From a bacterium (GTDB lineage: Bacteria > Zhuqueibacterota > Zhuqueibacteria > Zhuqueibacterales > Geothermadaptataceae): a stretch of DNA of 37,239 nt. Positions 1 to 7,820 of the stretch are shown here, one piece after another; the first letter of the stretch is position 1; every line of letters begins with the position of its first letter. Location of the stretch: assembly GCA_024275575.1 (NCBI GenBank), contig JAJRYV010000082.1, forward strand, positions 1 to 37,239, written 5' to 3'. The position numbers were made by a program, and so were the translations under genes. The notes below the pieces were generated by a model. It was given only the letters and a program-made list of their open reading frames with translations. It had not been told where the DNA came from and ran no database searches.

Positions 1-101
1 ACGAGATGTGCTCACCCGCATCGCCGATCATCCCTTCAAAAAAACTCGATGAGCTCTTGCCGAATGTTTGGCAGACACTGCCCAGTTCCAACAAGCTATA
101 A
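1..101 (+). pseudogene. IS66-family transposase (TnpC-like), C-terminal fragment with frameshift
   Basis: Frame 2 reads DVLTRIADHPFKK and then stops at 50-52. Dropping one A from the seven-A run at 38-44 restores the continuation LDELLPNVW, ending at a TAA at 99-101. The joined sequence matches the typical end of IS66 transposases, where a DVLTRI...HP...RxDELLPxxW pattern precedes the stop. I infer a one-base insertion in the homopolymer, either a real mutation or a sequencing error. The catalytic DDE region lies upstream of the window. There is no sign of the small accessory ORFs tnpA/tnpB, which would also lie outside. Confidence 0.65.
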
Positions 102-139
102 TGCGGTGAAAAACAAGGTGTGCTCGGCCGAATGCTTAC
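1..139 (+). mobile_element. Right end of an IS66-family insertion sequence (partial, decayed)
   Basis: The window opens inside an insertion sequence. A transposase C-terminus of IS66 type (positions 2-101) is followed 38 bases later by GCTTAC at 134-139. This matches the outer end of IS66-type terminal repeats, which begin GTAAGC when read inward. The eight bases GTTGTGTG at 140-147 would be one copy of the 8-bp target duplication known for this family; the left end lies outside the window, so the duplication cannot be confirmed. The element is probably inactive because its transposase frame is broken. Family assignment rests on the C-terminal transposase motif plus the terminal GCTTAC. Confidence 0.6.
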
Positions 140-504
140 GTTGTGTGACGTCATCAAGATTGCCTGCTGGGCGGCAGAGCCGCCTTACATGCACTCCCGG
201 TCTGGAAAACGCAGCAGCGCTACCCCTAGAATTTCAACTTTACCAAAATTATCCCAATCCCTTTAACCCGCAAACCACCATTCGATTTGACATTTCCGAA
301 CCCGGCCAAACCAGGCTGGTGATTTATAATTCAACCGAACAGCAAGTCCGCCTTTTGTTTAATGGGAAATCGGCGCCCGGCGCTTATACGCTGAAGTGGC
401 GCGGCTAAAATGACCAGGGAGAAATACTGCCGAGCGGTATGTATTTCTATGAGCTCACCGCCTGCGCCTTGCATGCCCGGCGTAAGCTTTTGTTTTTGAA
501 ATAA
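140..504 (+). pseudogene. Remnant of a secreted-protein gene with C-terminal YPNPFNP sorting domain, internal stop
   Basis: From about 220 the plus strand encodes FQLYQNYPNPFNPQTTIRF, the start of the FlgD-like/type-IX-like C-terminal sorting domain common in Calditrichota, KSB1 and Ignavibacteria. The domain is cut by an in-frame TAA at 406-408, after ...YTLKWRG. It then continues in the same frame as NDQGEILPSGMYFYEL and finishes with RRKLLFLK and a TAA at 502-504. The downstream half carries all expected landmarks (SGxYxYxL and a basic terminal end), so the stop is most simply a nonsense mutation of a Lys, Gln or Glu codon. The 5' part of the gene is missing: the IS66 end abuts it at 139. 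The original product cannot be inferred from what remains. Confidence 0.75.
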
Positions 505-583
505 TGTGCGACGCACTTCTCGTGTTATATGCGAAGAATTTGTAAAGTGTTGCCACTCGCGTTTTCGGCAAGTGCGACGCACA
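505..583 (+). repeat. Two copies of TGCGACGCAC downstream of the sorting-domain remnant
   Basis: TGCGACGCAC occurs at 507-516, two bases after the stop of the sorting-domain remnant, and again at 573-582. The first copy extends to TGCGACGCACTTCTCGT (507-523). A 17-base sequence differing at one position occurs in the same relative place behind the amylase gene (28073-28089, minus strand). The function is unknown; it may be a 3'-UTR signal or a mobile-repeat scar. Confidence 0.55.
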
Positions 584-639
584 TTTACGTTGCAAAACCC
601 TGGAACGAAAAACAAAACAGCAAATAACTTGTCTGGTTA

Positions 640-1716
640 CTAATAATCCATATCGCCAAAATCAAACGAATCCCCGGCTGAATCGAACCAGCTTCCGGCG
701 TCATCACCGATGTCCATCTCCGGCATGTCGCTGCCGGAATCGATACCGGCCTGTTCGAATTCTGCATCGAAATCGTGACCGTTGAGGAACTCCACGTCGC
801 CGCCTTCCGGGGTTTCGAAAGCGGCTTCGGGGTTGAGCGTTTCCGTAGCGCCGGCGTCGAAGCCGGCATCACCGACGCTCATCATCGTCTGCCCCTGTTC
901 ATCGACCAAATCAAAATTATGACAATGAATGTGGCTGCTGTGCGCCATCGACGACCACAGCCAAGCGTAGAGAAAAAAATCACCAAACCCGGGATAGCCG
1001 TAATAAACCGGATCAGCGTTGCGGTTTTGCGGAATTTCCGACTGATGACGTACAGGCTTTTTCGGCCGCAACATTTTCAAACTGGTGTTTGTTTTAATAT
1101 CCTCGACGCGAATGCTGCGTCGCAGACTCTGCTCGAAACGCTCGACAAACTGCTCAAATACAGTCTGTTTTTCCCGTAAAAAAGAATCGTATTTTTCCTG
1201 TGATGAAAAAATCGATTTCATTTTTTGCGGCAAATCAGCACTGGATTTGTCACTTATTTTTAATTCGCTCAAGACGCCGTTTATCTTAATTTCGATGGGG
1301 TAAGCACCGACGCGGTGCCGCCGGTTGATGTTGATTTCGATCAAATATTTGATCAGGTCTTTTTCGTGTTCGAGAACTATAAAAATCTTGTCGAACAATT
1401 CCGACTCGTAGCGGTCGGTCTTGAGACGAAATTGCTCCAGCACCTGCCTGAGATCATCATCATCTTCCTCGGTATCGAGGAAGAAATCGATATCGTCTTT
1501 CGCCAGCCGCACGATGTTGTTTATGCCCAGATTTTGGCAGGCGAGATTGATTTGCTGCAATATGGCCACTGCAGTGAATGTTTCGATTTCTTCCTTTTTT
1601 GAAATCAGGCCACCGGTGAGCACCTGCAAAAATTGTCCGAAAGCATTTTCCGGCTTTTTAATCTCCATATTCGTCATTTGTGCCGGGTCGATGGTTAACG
1701 TGCCGTTGAAATACAT
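640..1716 (-). CDS. Hypothetical protein with acidic Asp/Gly-rich C-terminal tail
   Basis: This 358-residue protein matches no family that I recognise. Residues 1-220 are charged and mostly helical in character, with an acidic patch EEDDDDLRQVLEQF near 85-98. The region 225-265 holds an aromatic stretch (YYGYPGFGDFFLYAWLW) and a His-rich motif HSSHIHCHNF. The last ~90 residues are very acidic and rich in Gly, Asp and Phe, ending DFGDMDY. No signal peptide is visible. The ATG start is supported by GAGGA seven bases upstream. It is transcribed in the same direction as the rhomboid gene, with a 99-base gap. The His cluster and acidic tail could bind metal, but this is only a guess. The reading frame is real: long, with a proper ribosome site. 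Confidence 0.8.
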   Translation of the reverse strand: MYFNGTLTIDPAQMTNMEIKKPENAFGQFLQVLTGGLISKKEEIETFTAVAILQQINLACQNLGINNIVRLAKDDIDFFLDTEEDDDDLRQVLEQFRLKTDRYESELFDKIFIVLEHEKDLIKYLIEININRRHRVGAYPIEIKINGVLSELKISDKSSADLPQKMKSIFSSQEKYDSFLREKQTVFEQFVERFEQSLRRSIRVEDIKTNTSLKMLRPKKPVRHQSEIPQNRNADPVYYGYPGFGDFFLYAWLWSSMAHSSHIHCHNFDLVDEQGQTMMSVGDAGFDAGATETLNPEAAFETPEGGDVEFLNGHDFDAEFEQAGIDSGSDMPEMDIGDDAGSWFDSAGDSFDFGDMDY

Positions 1717-1815
1717 GATGGTATCCTCAAATTAGTTGATATATTTGTTTGCATCCCCGGTACCGGGATTTATTCGGGATTTTTCCATCTCTTTCAGGCT
1801 GAAAATTAGCGCCAG

Positions 1816-2499
1816 TCAATCGTAGTAATGATTATGATATTCGTAGGTGAGAACCCGATGCGCATCCTGAAAAAAACGCAGGAGAAGAAGTCCGAAAATA
1901 AATCCACCGATATGAGCGAACCATGCGATGCCGTCGTGTATGTTATTGCCCAAAACCCCGAGGCCGGAAAAAATTTGAAAAATGAACCAGATACCGAGTA
2001 CAGAAAATGCCGGGACACGTGTGGAATGCAGCAAGATCAGGATGGGAACGACCACCGAAATTTTAGCGCGCGGGAAACGAATCATGTATGCGCCGAGCAC
2101 GCCGGAAATCGCCCCACTGGCGCCGATCATCGGGATAACTGAATTCGGTTCGATGAAAATATGAGTCGCTGCTGCGCCCAGGCCGCAGAGATGATAGAAA
2201 ATGAAGAATTTTACCGGCCCCATGATATTTTCAACATTGTCGGCAAAAACCCAGAGATACAACATATTACCGGCAAGATGGAAAAAGCTGCCGTGCAAAT
2301 ACATCGCGGTAAAAAGCGACCAGCTACTTTCCCCGGCGAGAATGCGATCCGGAATTGCGCCAAAAGTGAGAATAAAGTTGGAAGCGTCGCTTTCCGGCAG
2401 GAAAATCTGAAAAAGATAAACACTGATATTCGCAGCCATGAGAATACAGGTAACGTATGGAAATTCCAGGCGTGGATTATCGTCGCGATATGGGATCAT
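1816..2499 (-). CDS. Rhomboid-family intramembrane serine protease
   Basis: This 227-residue polytopic membrane protein has the rhomboid signature: HLAGNMLYLWVF at residues 74-85 (oxyanion-region HxxxN), the catalytic serine in GASGAISG (Ser128), and the catalytic histidine in WFAHIGGF (His196). About six hydrophobic segments are visible and the length fits the short bacterial class. Family members cleave transmembrane segments of other membrane proteins. An active Ser/His pair suggests an active protease; its substrate is unknown. The insert between the first and second helices (Pro50-Trp60) resembles the L1 loop of the family. Its C-terminus is His/Tyr rich (EYHNHYYD). It lies between the acidic-tailed unknown and the M23 peptidase gene. 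Confidence 0.92.
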   Translation of the reverse strand: MIPYRDDNPRLEFPYVTCILMAANISVYLFQIFLPESDASNFILTFGAIPDRILAGESSWSLFTAMYLHGSFFHLAGNMLYLWVFADNVENIMGPVKFFIFYHLCGLGAAATHIFIEPNSVIPMIGASGAISGVLGAYMIRFPRAKISVVVPILILLHSTRVPAFSVLGIWFIFQIFSGLGVLGNNIHDGIAWFAHIGGFIFGLLLLRFFQDAHRVLTYEYHNHYYD

Positions 2500-2561
2500 C
2501 TGATTTCGTACAAAACTTGGATGTAACAGGTGCGGCTATCGATTAAAACCTAGTGCCGGGA

Positions 2562-4952
2562 TTATTTTATCTGAAATGAGCGGGAAATTTCCACCTGATT
2601 TCCCGAGCGATCGGTCGCTGTAAAACGAAATTCATGTCTGCCGGGTTTCATCGCCTGGCGCGGCTGATATTGCACCATTCCGGTTTCCGGGTCAAATTCG
2701 GCAATCATTTTTTTACCATCGATACGCATAACCAGTTTCTCTTCCGAGGCAAATCCAGATTGTTCATCTTTTGCACGCACCTTAAAGACTGGTCGGCGGG
2801 AAAGAATTTCACCCGCACGCGGGCTAAAAACGGTGACCGTAGGGGCGGTGTCATCTTTGCGTACGGCAAACTTTTCCAGACTAAAAACCCGGGCGGAAAT
2901 CAGTTTCTTCACCGTATCGATCTTGTTGTCGATAAATGCCCAGCGTTTCCGGGTTCGATAATACAAACCCAGTTTCTCCGGTGAGGAGAAATCAGCCGGG
3001 TAGTGCATGCGCACGACAACGCCTTTGTTCATCGGCACATCCTGCGGTTCGGCAATGTAAATATCGCTGACGGCATCTTTATCATAACGCGGAGGATTGC
3101 CCAACAAATAGACGCGCCCGAAGAGATCATCATACAGGGAATTGTGATTAAAATCAACTGTTATTTCTCCGTCGGGAGAGGAAAACGAGGCTTTTGTCTT
3201 ATGCCGGACATGAAAATTATCGAAACTCGAATCCGCCGAAATAAATTCACCGGTTACCGTTTCGCCGCTGGTGAGAAGACGAACATTGCCGCCGTTAAAA
3301 TCGAATAGTGAAACCGGCATGAGATATTCCATCTGGCCAGACTGCCAAATTTCCGGATAACGGGTACTGTGATCTCCGGTCGTCAACTCGACGAAAGGTT
3401 TTTTACGCAAAGGCTGAGTGCTGGTAATTTTAAAACGTACCCAGTGATCATAAAAATCCGATTCGATTTTCAGCACGGCCTGACCGTGCGACGTCTTGCC
3501 GGGGACACTCAAATAGGCAGGCCAGGTTTGCAGTCCGCTATCATCCGTTGCAACAAAGCGGAAAGATTGTTTTTTCAAGAGCGTATTTTTCTGAAACAGG
3601 TGCAATGGCAATGATGCTTCTACCCCATCGCCATCTCCATTGCTGCTCAGCGCTATCTTGTCGGCAAGAGACCAGTTTGTTCGCGTATTTCCGTTTGATT
3701 TCCAAAATTGCAGCACCGGTTTATTCATGGGGCCGATGCCTCCAATGCGGTCGAGAAAAACATTGCCATTGGTCACGAGGTATCGCGGAGCGATCTCCGC
3801 CTTTTTTCCGGCGATGATTTCACCGCTGACGACTGATTGATTGCCAAAAAAATCTTCGACAATCACCGTCATATAATGTTTGCCGCGGTTTAAAAATAAC
3901 GGTGTCGGAGCAATTTCTTCGTGCGAAATCAGGCCCGCCAAAGCCAACGAATCAGCACGCTGCAGGGTGATATCCTGCGGAATTGGCGATGATGCAAGTG
4001 CATCATAAATCAGACGGCCTTTTTCCTGGCCACGATAATGATAAAATGAAAGGGGGTTTGCTGGATCGAGAAACAGGCGGTAATATTTACCGTAGCCGCG
4101 ACGGCGCAAGCGGTATTCACGGTCGAGGTCCATAAAGCGGTTATACGCATAACTGAATTTGTCAAACTTGGAAGTGAAAAGATGCACTCCGTCGAGATAC
4201 AGGCTGAGCTTGTAAACGCCGAAAGCATTTCTGACGGTACCACTCCTGTCAAAAGCACGCACGGCGATACCCATTTCACCATCGAATGAAACAGGTCTTT
4301 CAAGGGTGAAACGGTTTTTCCCAACAACTTTCAGAGAGGCGATGTGAGTGATAAAATCATCATTGATGCGGGTATCGAATTTTAACGGGATAAAAGCGAT
4401 TTTTTTAATCGTCGGGGCACGCACGTCATCGATTTTATATCCTCGCAAAAATGGGTTGAAAGGGCGATTTTTAGCATCACGCATCTCGAAATGCAGATGC
4501 GGCACACCAATGCCGGTTTCGCCGGTATAGCCGAGAAAATCCCCTTTTTTTACCGGAAAAGCTGCTGCAGACAAATAGCGGTCAAGCCGGTATCGCTGGT
4601 TTTTCTGCTGCTCGTGATAGACAAAATCGGCAAGTGTTTTGTTAAAACCGCTCAAATGGGCATAGACGACGATTTCCCCGGTATCGAGTTTGAGATAGAT
4701 GGCTTTGCCATATCCCGATGGAGAAACACGCAGACGGGAGACATAACCATCGCGGACGGCAAAAATTTTATAGCCGGATTGCCCCCAGGTTTTGATATCG
4801 ATGGCAGCATGTAATCGCCGCGGGCGGTGCTCACCGAAAGCCGAAGTGATCCAGTGACTGGCATCCGTTGGCCAGAGGTATTCCTGAGCAAAACAATTGG
4901 CAGATTGGAGAAGAAATAAAATGGCGGATAAGATAGTAAAAAATATGCGCAC
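2562..4952 (-). CDS. Secreted M23 (LytM-type) metallopeptidase with Ig-like C-terminal domains
   Basis: The predicted protein has about 796 residues from a GTG start at 4952, which has AGGA six bases upstream and places a signal peptide (RIFFTILSAILFLLQSANCFA) at the N-terminus. A TTG further out (5027) also keeps the frame open but would bury the signal sequence. The M23 zinc site is complete: HAAID at 48-52, YAHL with His99, and PHLHFE with His152/His154. This family cuts peptidoglycan cross-links, or acts as an activator of amidases when inactive. After residue ~170 there are long beta-rich regions. The last ~100 residues (DTAPTVTVFSPRAG onward) look like a bacterial Ig-like domain. The protein probably acts in the periplasm or at the cell surface. 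Confidence 0.9.
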   Translation of the reverse strand: MRIFFTILSAILFLLQSANCFAQEYLWPTDASHWITSAFGEHRPRRLHAAIDIKTWGQSGYKIFAVRDGYVSRLRVSPSGYGKAIYLKLDTGEIVVYAHLSGFNKTLADFVYHEQQKNQRYRLDRYLSAAAFPVKKGDFLGYTGETGIGVPHLHFEMRDAKNRPFNPFLRGYKIDDVRAPTIKKIAFIPLKFDTRINDDFITHIASLKVVGKNRFTLERPVSFDGEMGIAVRAFDRSGTVRNAFGVYKLSLYLDGVHLFTSKFDKFSYAYNRFMDLDREYRLRRRGYGKYYRLFLDPANPLSFYHYRGQEKGRLIYDALASSPIPQDITLQRADSLALAGLISHEEIAPTPLFLNRGKHYMTVIVEDFFGNQSVVSGEIIAGKKAEIAPRYLVTNGNVFLDRIGGIGPMNKPVLQFWKSNGNTRTNWSLADKIALSSNGDGDGVEASLPLHLFQKNTLLKKQSFRFVATDDSGLQTWPAYLSVPGKTSHGQAVLKIESDFYDHWVRFKITSTQPLRKKPFVELTTGDHSTRYPEIWQSGQMEYLMPVSLFDFNGGNVRLLTSGETVTGEFISADSSFDNFHVRHKTKASFSSPDGEITVDFNHNSLYDDLFGRVYLLGNPPRYDKDAVSDIYIAEPQDVPMNKGVVVRMHYPADFSSPEKLGLYYRTRKRWAFIDNKIDTVKKLISARVFSLEKFAVRKDDTAPTVTVFSPRAGEILSRRPVFKVRAKDEQSGFASEEKLVMRIDGKKMIAEFDPETGMVQYQPRQAMKPGRHEFRFTATDRSGNQVEISRSFQIK

Positions 4953-5185
4953 AACAAATCCTGTTAATCTTACAGATTTTTCATCACCTGCTAAAACTAT
5001 CGAAATGAGGTAATTTTTCTTGATCAAAGTTCAGAAAATGCAACCCGTTCCATATTACGAACAGAAAAATCGAAAAAAGGGAGCTTTTTCAGCACATGAC
5101 CTAGCGCGGCAAATATAAACATTTTTCCGATCAGATGGAAGTAAAGGAATGTAATTCATCATTTTGTACAGAAAATTCAGATGCC

Positions 5186-5325
5186 CGCTTTCGATAAATA
5201 GAACGAAAGCGCCTTCGCTGAGTGCAAGACTCCCTGAACTTGAGGGGCATGCTATCGAGCCCCTGCGATTCCGTAGTACCGCTCCCGCTTCGGCAAGCTC
5301 AGCGCCCACCTGGTGCGCTGAACAG
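5186..5325 (-). repeat. Structured intergenic repeat, copy A
   Basis: The repeat contains three hairpins in series: CGCTTTCG at 5186-5193 pairs with CGAAAGCG at 5204-5211, AGGGGC pairs with GCCCCT around 5242-5263, and GCTTCGGCAAGC lies near 5287-5298. The last 50 bases (5276-5325), read on the minus strand, closely match copy B at 9350-9453 (shared CTGTTCAGC.CACCAGGTG and GAGCT.GCCGAAG) and copy C at 16796-16832 (shared GAGCGGTAC). All three copies are intergenic. The core GAGCTTGCCGAAG resembles the widespread bacterial repeats built on CTTCGnCAAGCTCAGG. Confidence 0.65.
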
Positions 5326-5380
5326 ATAAAATTCCGTATCAATTTACTCTAACCTACATTATTCACAATTTATTTAAATA

Positions 5381-5402
5381 GCTGCGGAATTCATTCCGCA
5401 GC
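5381..5402 (-). terminator. Palindrome, possible terminator of the glycosyltransferase operon
   Basis: A perfect 22-base palindrome with arms GCTGCGGAAT and ATTCCGCAGC lies 58 bases beyond the stop of the minus-strand glycosyltransferase. On the minus strand it is followed by TATTTAAATAAATT, which is only moderately T-rich. A weak intrinsic terminator is the simplest reading. Confidence 0.45.
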
Positions 5403-5459
5403 GGATGTTATATCACTGTTTTTCTTTGCGCCGCGGCGGTTCCCCGGCAATAATAAAAG

Positions 5460-6737
5460 CTAATTCGCTGCTGCACCATTGGTCACAGCAGCGAGAATCT
5501 TAACCAATTTTGCGGTTAGTTTCTTCCACTCAAATTCACATGTAAAGTGCAGATCTGCGTGATGCACTTGCCGTTCTAAATATTCTTTATAAAAAATACG
5601 CAGACCGGCATAAATTTTTTCAGTTTCATCTGCTGCAACCCATTTTGTCATGCCGCCTTCAAGCAGCAAACGGGTCCCTTCCACATCTTCCGCGATAGCT
5701 AAAACCGGGCGATTGGCAGCAAGATACTCAAAGGTTTTTCCGGGGATAAAACTTTTTGACGCGCCGCCACTGACGAGATAAATCAACAAATCTGCCTTTT
5801 GCAAAGCATGCACTGTTGTCTGGTGCGAGAGATAACCCGTGCTTTCGACGCTCGCAGCGAGCCCGGCCGCAGCGATTTTATCCTGTAATACTCCGGACAT
5901 ATCGGCACCGATGAAACGCATATGGAAAGTTTCATGGCCGAATTCTGTAGCAAATCTCTGTAGTGCACGCAATAATAAATCCGGATTGACGAAATTGCCA
6001 ATACTGCCCGAATGCACCAGTTCAAACTTGCTGGTCGGCTGATATTCGGCAGAAAAACAGGCATCATCATAGCCATTGGTAATCACCGTGACCGCTTGCG
6101 GTCTTTCAGCAGCTAAAATTTGCGCCAGTCCTTCGGAGACGACTGTGATATGAGTTGCAGCGCCTATTATTTTCTTTTGTAGCCGGCAGTCGAACCAACG
6201 ATGCGGCATGGATTGATTTCGCTGAAAATCACCACCGGCCCATCCATCGCGGAAATCGGCGATCCAGGGGATTTTGTGTTTTTGGGTAATTTTATACGCT
6301 AAAAGATGGCAAGAATGGGGTGGCCCGGAGCTGAGAATCAAATCAAATTTTTCACAACGAAACAAGCGGTTTACGGCCCGCAAGGCAAACGGCTGCCAGA
6401 GAATTTTGCTATCGGGAATGAGCAAATAGCTTATTAATCGGTAGATCAGTTTTTTGATTTTCCCGGCAGCGGCCGCATGGGCAGAATTGTTGCCGCCGCC
6501 CCGACTGAAGCGCGCCAGGAGCCGCGCGGGGTCCAGCGATTCCGTACGGGTAACATTTATTGCCGAGATTTCTTGCAAGAGTTGCGGATCGTGGGCATGG
6601 TAAACGATATCCTTGACGGTGACGACGTACGGCTGCCAGCCAAAACCCGGCAGCGATTTGGCAAAATTCATAATTCTCTGAGTACCGCCCATGCCCATGG
6701 GAGGGAAATAATAGCTGAGGATCAGAATTTTTTTCAA
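5460..6737 (-). CDS. Glycosyltransferase, GT4-like (GT-B fold)
   Basis: The enzyme is predicted to transfer a sugar from a nucleotide donor during synthesis of a surface polysaccharide. The N-terminus reads KKILILSYYFPPMGMGGTQR, the usual opening of GT4 enzymes with the glycine-rich acceptor-side loop. The middle contains ADFRDGW, VVSEGL and ITNGYDDACF, and the C-terminal half has the donor-side pattern GKTFEYLAANRPVLAI. The length of 425 residues is normal. I chose the TTG at 6737 because AGGA sits five bases upstream. A TTG at 6761 directly after the previous stop also keeps the frame open, but has no ribosome site. It is the last gene of the row epimerase-like/glycosyltransferase, 24 bases after the former, so the two are probably cotranscribed. 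Sugar and acceptor are unknown. Confidence 0.88.
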   Translation of the reverse strand: MKKILILSYYFPPMGMGGTQRIMNFAKSLPGFGWQPYVVTVKDIVYHAHDPQLLQEISAINVTRTESLDPARLLARFSRGGGNNSAHAAAAGKIKKLIYRLISYLLIPDSKILWQPFALRAVNRLFRCEKFDLILSSGPPHSCHLLAYKITQKHKIPWIADFRDGWAGGDFQRNQSMPHRWFDCRLQKKIIGAATHITVVSEGLAQILAAERPQAVTVITNGYDDACFSAEYQPTSKFELVHSGSIGNFVNPDLLLRALQRFATEFGHETFHMRFIGADMSGVLQDKIAAAGLAASVESTGYLSHQTTVHALQKADLLIYLVSGGASKSFIPGKTFEYLAANRPVLAIAEDVEGTRLLLEGGMTKWVAADETEKIYAGLRIFYKEYLERQVHHADLHFTCEFEWKKLTAKLVKILAAVTNGAAAN

Positions 6738-6761
6738 AGAATTCCTGCTGCTTCGTTCCAA

Positions 6762-7745
6762 TTATTTATTCACAGAGTAGACTTTGCGAAAACGAAAATC
6801 ATCCCAACGGGTGCGAAAAAAATAACGCAAAGCACTTATGTGCGTCGCATAGTTTTCCTGCCAGCATTTTGCCCGGTTGCTCAGTATCGTATCTTCACTG
6901 AGTTTTGCAAGAATATTCAACAACTTGACGATGGTTGCAACCTCGGTTTTGCCGGCCACGCGTTTTGAAGGGTGTAAATCTTTTAAAAGCCACTTTTTAA
7001 AACTATAACCTTCGATATTATTGACCAGCCCGGTGACCGCAGAATTAAAAACCGTTTCCTGGTTGCGGTCTTTAAAATAATGCGCCAGTTCGTAAATTCC
7101 GATGATGGCGAATATGTTGCCCATCAGTGGTAATGCCTGTTCTTTACCGGGAAAGCTTTCAAATACCAGACCGCCATCTTTAAAACGGCTGACAAAACCA
7201 CCGGCATCGCAAGAGACGAAGAAGAGCTTTGCCGCTTTAAGTGCAGTTTCTTCATAGCTGGCATCATTATTAAAAAAAGCGACACGCAAAAGCAAAGAAA
7301 TTGCCAGACCCTGAGTTTGGCAGCTCACCCACGGTTGACTGATGCCGTAAAAAGGTTCATCATATTCCAGGGGCCAGGCAAAAAAAAGTTCGCACCAATC
7401 CTGCAGATTCGCCTGCAGCCAGTCGGCCATGCGCAAAGCTGTGTAGCGTCGCAGAATGTCGCCATTGAGGAGAAACTGGTTGTGATTGTACAGACCGTAG
7501 GCAGCAATAAGCGTGGGGTCGTAATATTTTTTATCGAGTCCGGGGCGGTTGGCAAAGGGAATTTCACGATCATCGAATTCAATTTCTGCAAAAAAATCAT
7601 CCCACCAGTCAAAGGGATATTTAATTGAGATATCCCCTTTTATCGTGGCCGGTTTTTTCTCGTACTCGTTAAACACCTGCCACGAATTTGTTAAAACTTG
7701 TGGAACTGACGGCGATTTTCCTGAACAGTCCGGTTGATCACTCAT
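6762..7745 (-). CDS. D-glucuronyl C5-epimerase-like protein (C5-epim_C family)
   Basis: This 327-residue protein resembles the C-terminal catalytic part of heparosan/heparan-sulfate glucuronyl C5-epimerases. Supporting motifs are YDPTLIAAYGLYNHNQFL near the N-terminus, FYGISQPWVSCQTQGLAIS in the middle, and LPLMGNIFAIIGIYELA later. The PW(V/I)S...QG.(A/G)(I/L)S block is typical of the family. The likely role is epimerising uronic acids in an extracellular polysaccharide or trimming a related chain. The ATG at 7745 has AGGA eight bases upstream; a TTG at 7787 would add 14 residues without a ribosome site. No signal peptide is seen, so it would act in the cytoplasm, possibly on a lipid-linked precursor. 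Its neighbours (flippase, glycosyltransferase) support a polysaccharide role. Confidence 0.75.
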   Translation of the reverse strand: MSDQPDCSGKSPSVPQVLTNSWQVFNEYEKKPATIKGDISIKYPFDWWDDFFAEIEFDDREIPFANRPGLDKKYYDPTLIAAYGLYNHNQFLLNGDILRRYTALRMADWLQANLQDWCELFFAWPLEYDEPFYGISQPWVSCQTQGLAISLLLRVAFFNNDASYEETALKAAKLFFVSCDAGGFVSRFKDGGLVFESFPGKEQALPLMGNIFAIIGIYELAHYFKDRNQETVFNSAVTGLVNNIEGYSFKKWLLKDLHPSKRVAGKTEVATIVKLLNILAKLSEDTILSNRAKCWQENYATHISALRYFFRTRWDDFRFRKVYSVNK

Positions 7746-7820
7746 CAATATTTTCCTGTTAAAGGTTGAGAAATTCCCATAGTACAAAAGTCTGTGCGCG
7801 AAAACCCCAAAAAAATACGC

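Larger units (their letters stand above)
4953..5459. other. Intergenic region with structured repeats and a terminator
   Basis: No gene is supported between the M23 peptidase start and the glycosyltransferase end. The region holds a chain of hairpins and a copy of a dispersed repeat (5186-5325), followed by a 22-base palindrome (5381-5402). The small open frames on either strand have no ribosome site and cross the repeats. Confidence 0.6.

Noticed and set aside
1756-1767. Palindrome CCCGGTACCGGG after the rhomboid gene
   Set aside because: The stem is short and no T-run follows on the minus strand; a terminator is not convincing.
6839-6850. A further TGCGACGCAC-like match (minus strand)
   Set aside because: It lies inside the epimerase-like coding region and encodes ordinary residues (YATHI); most likely chance.
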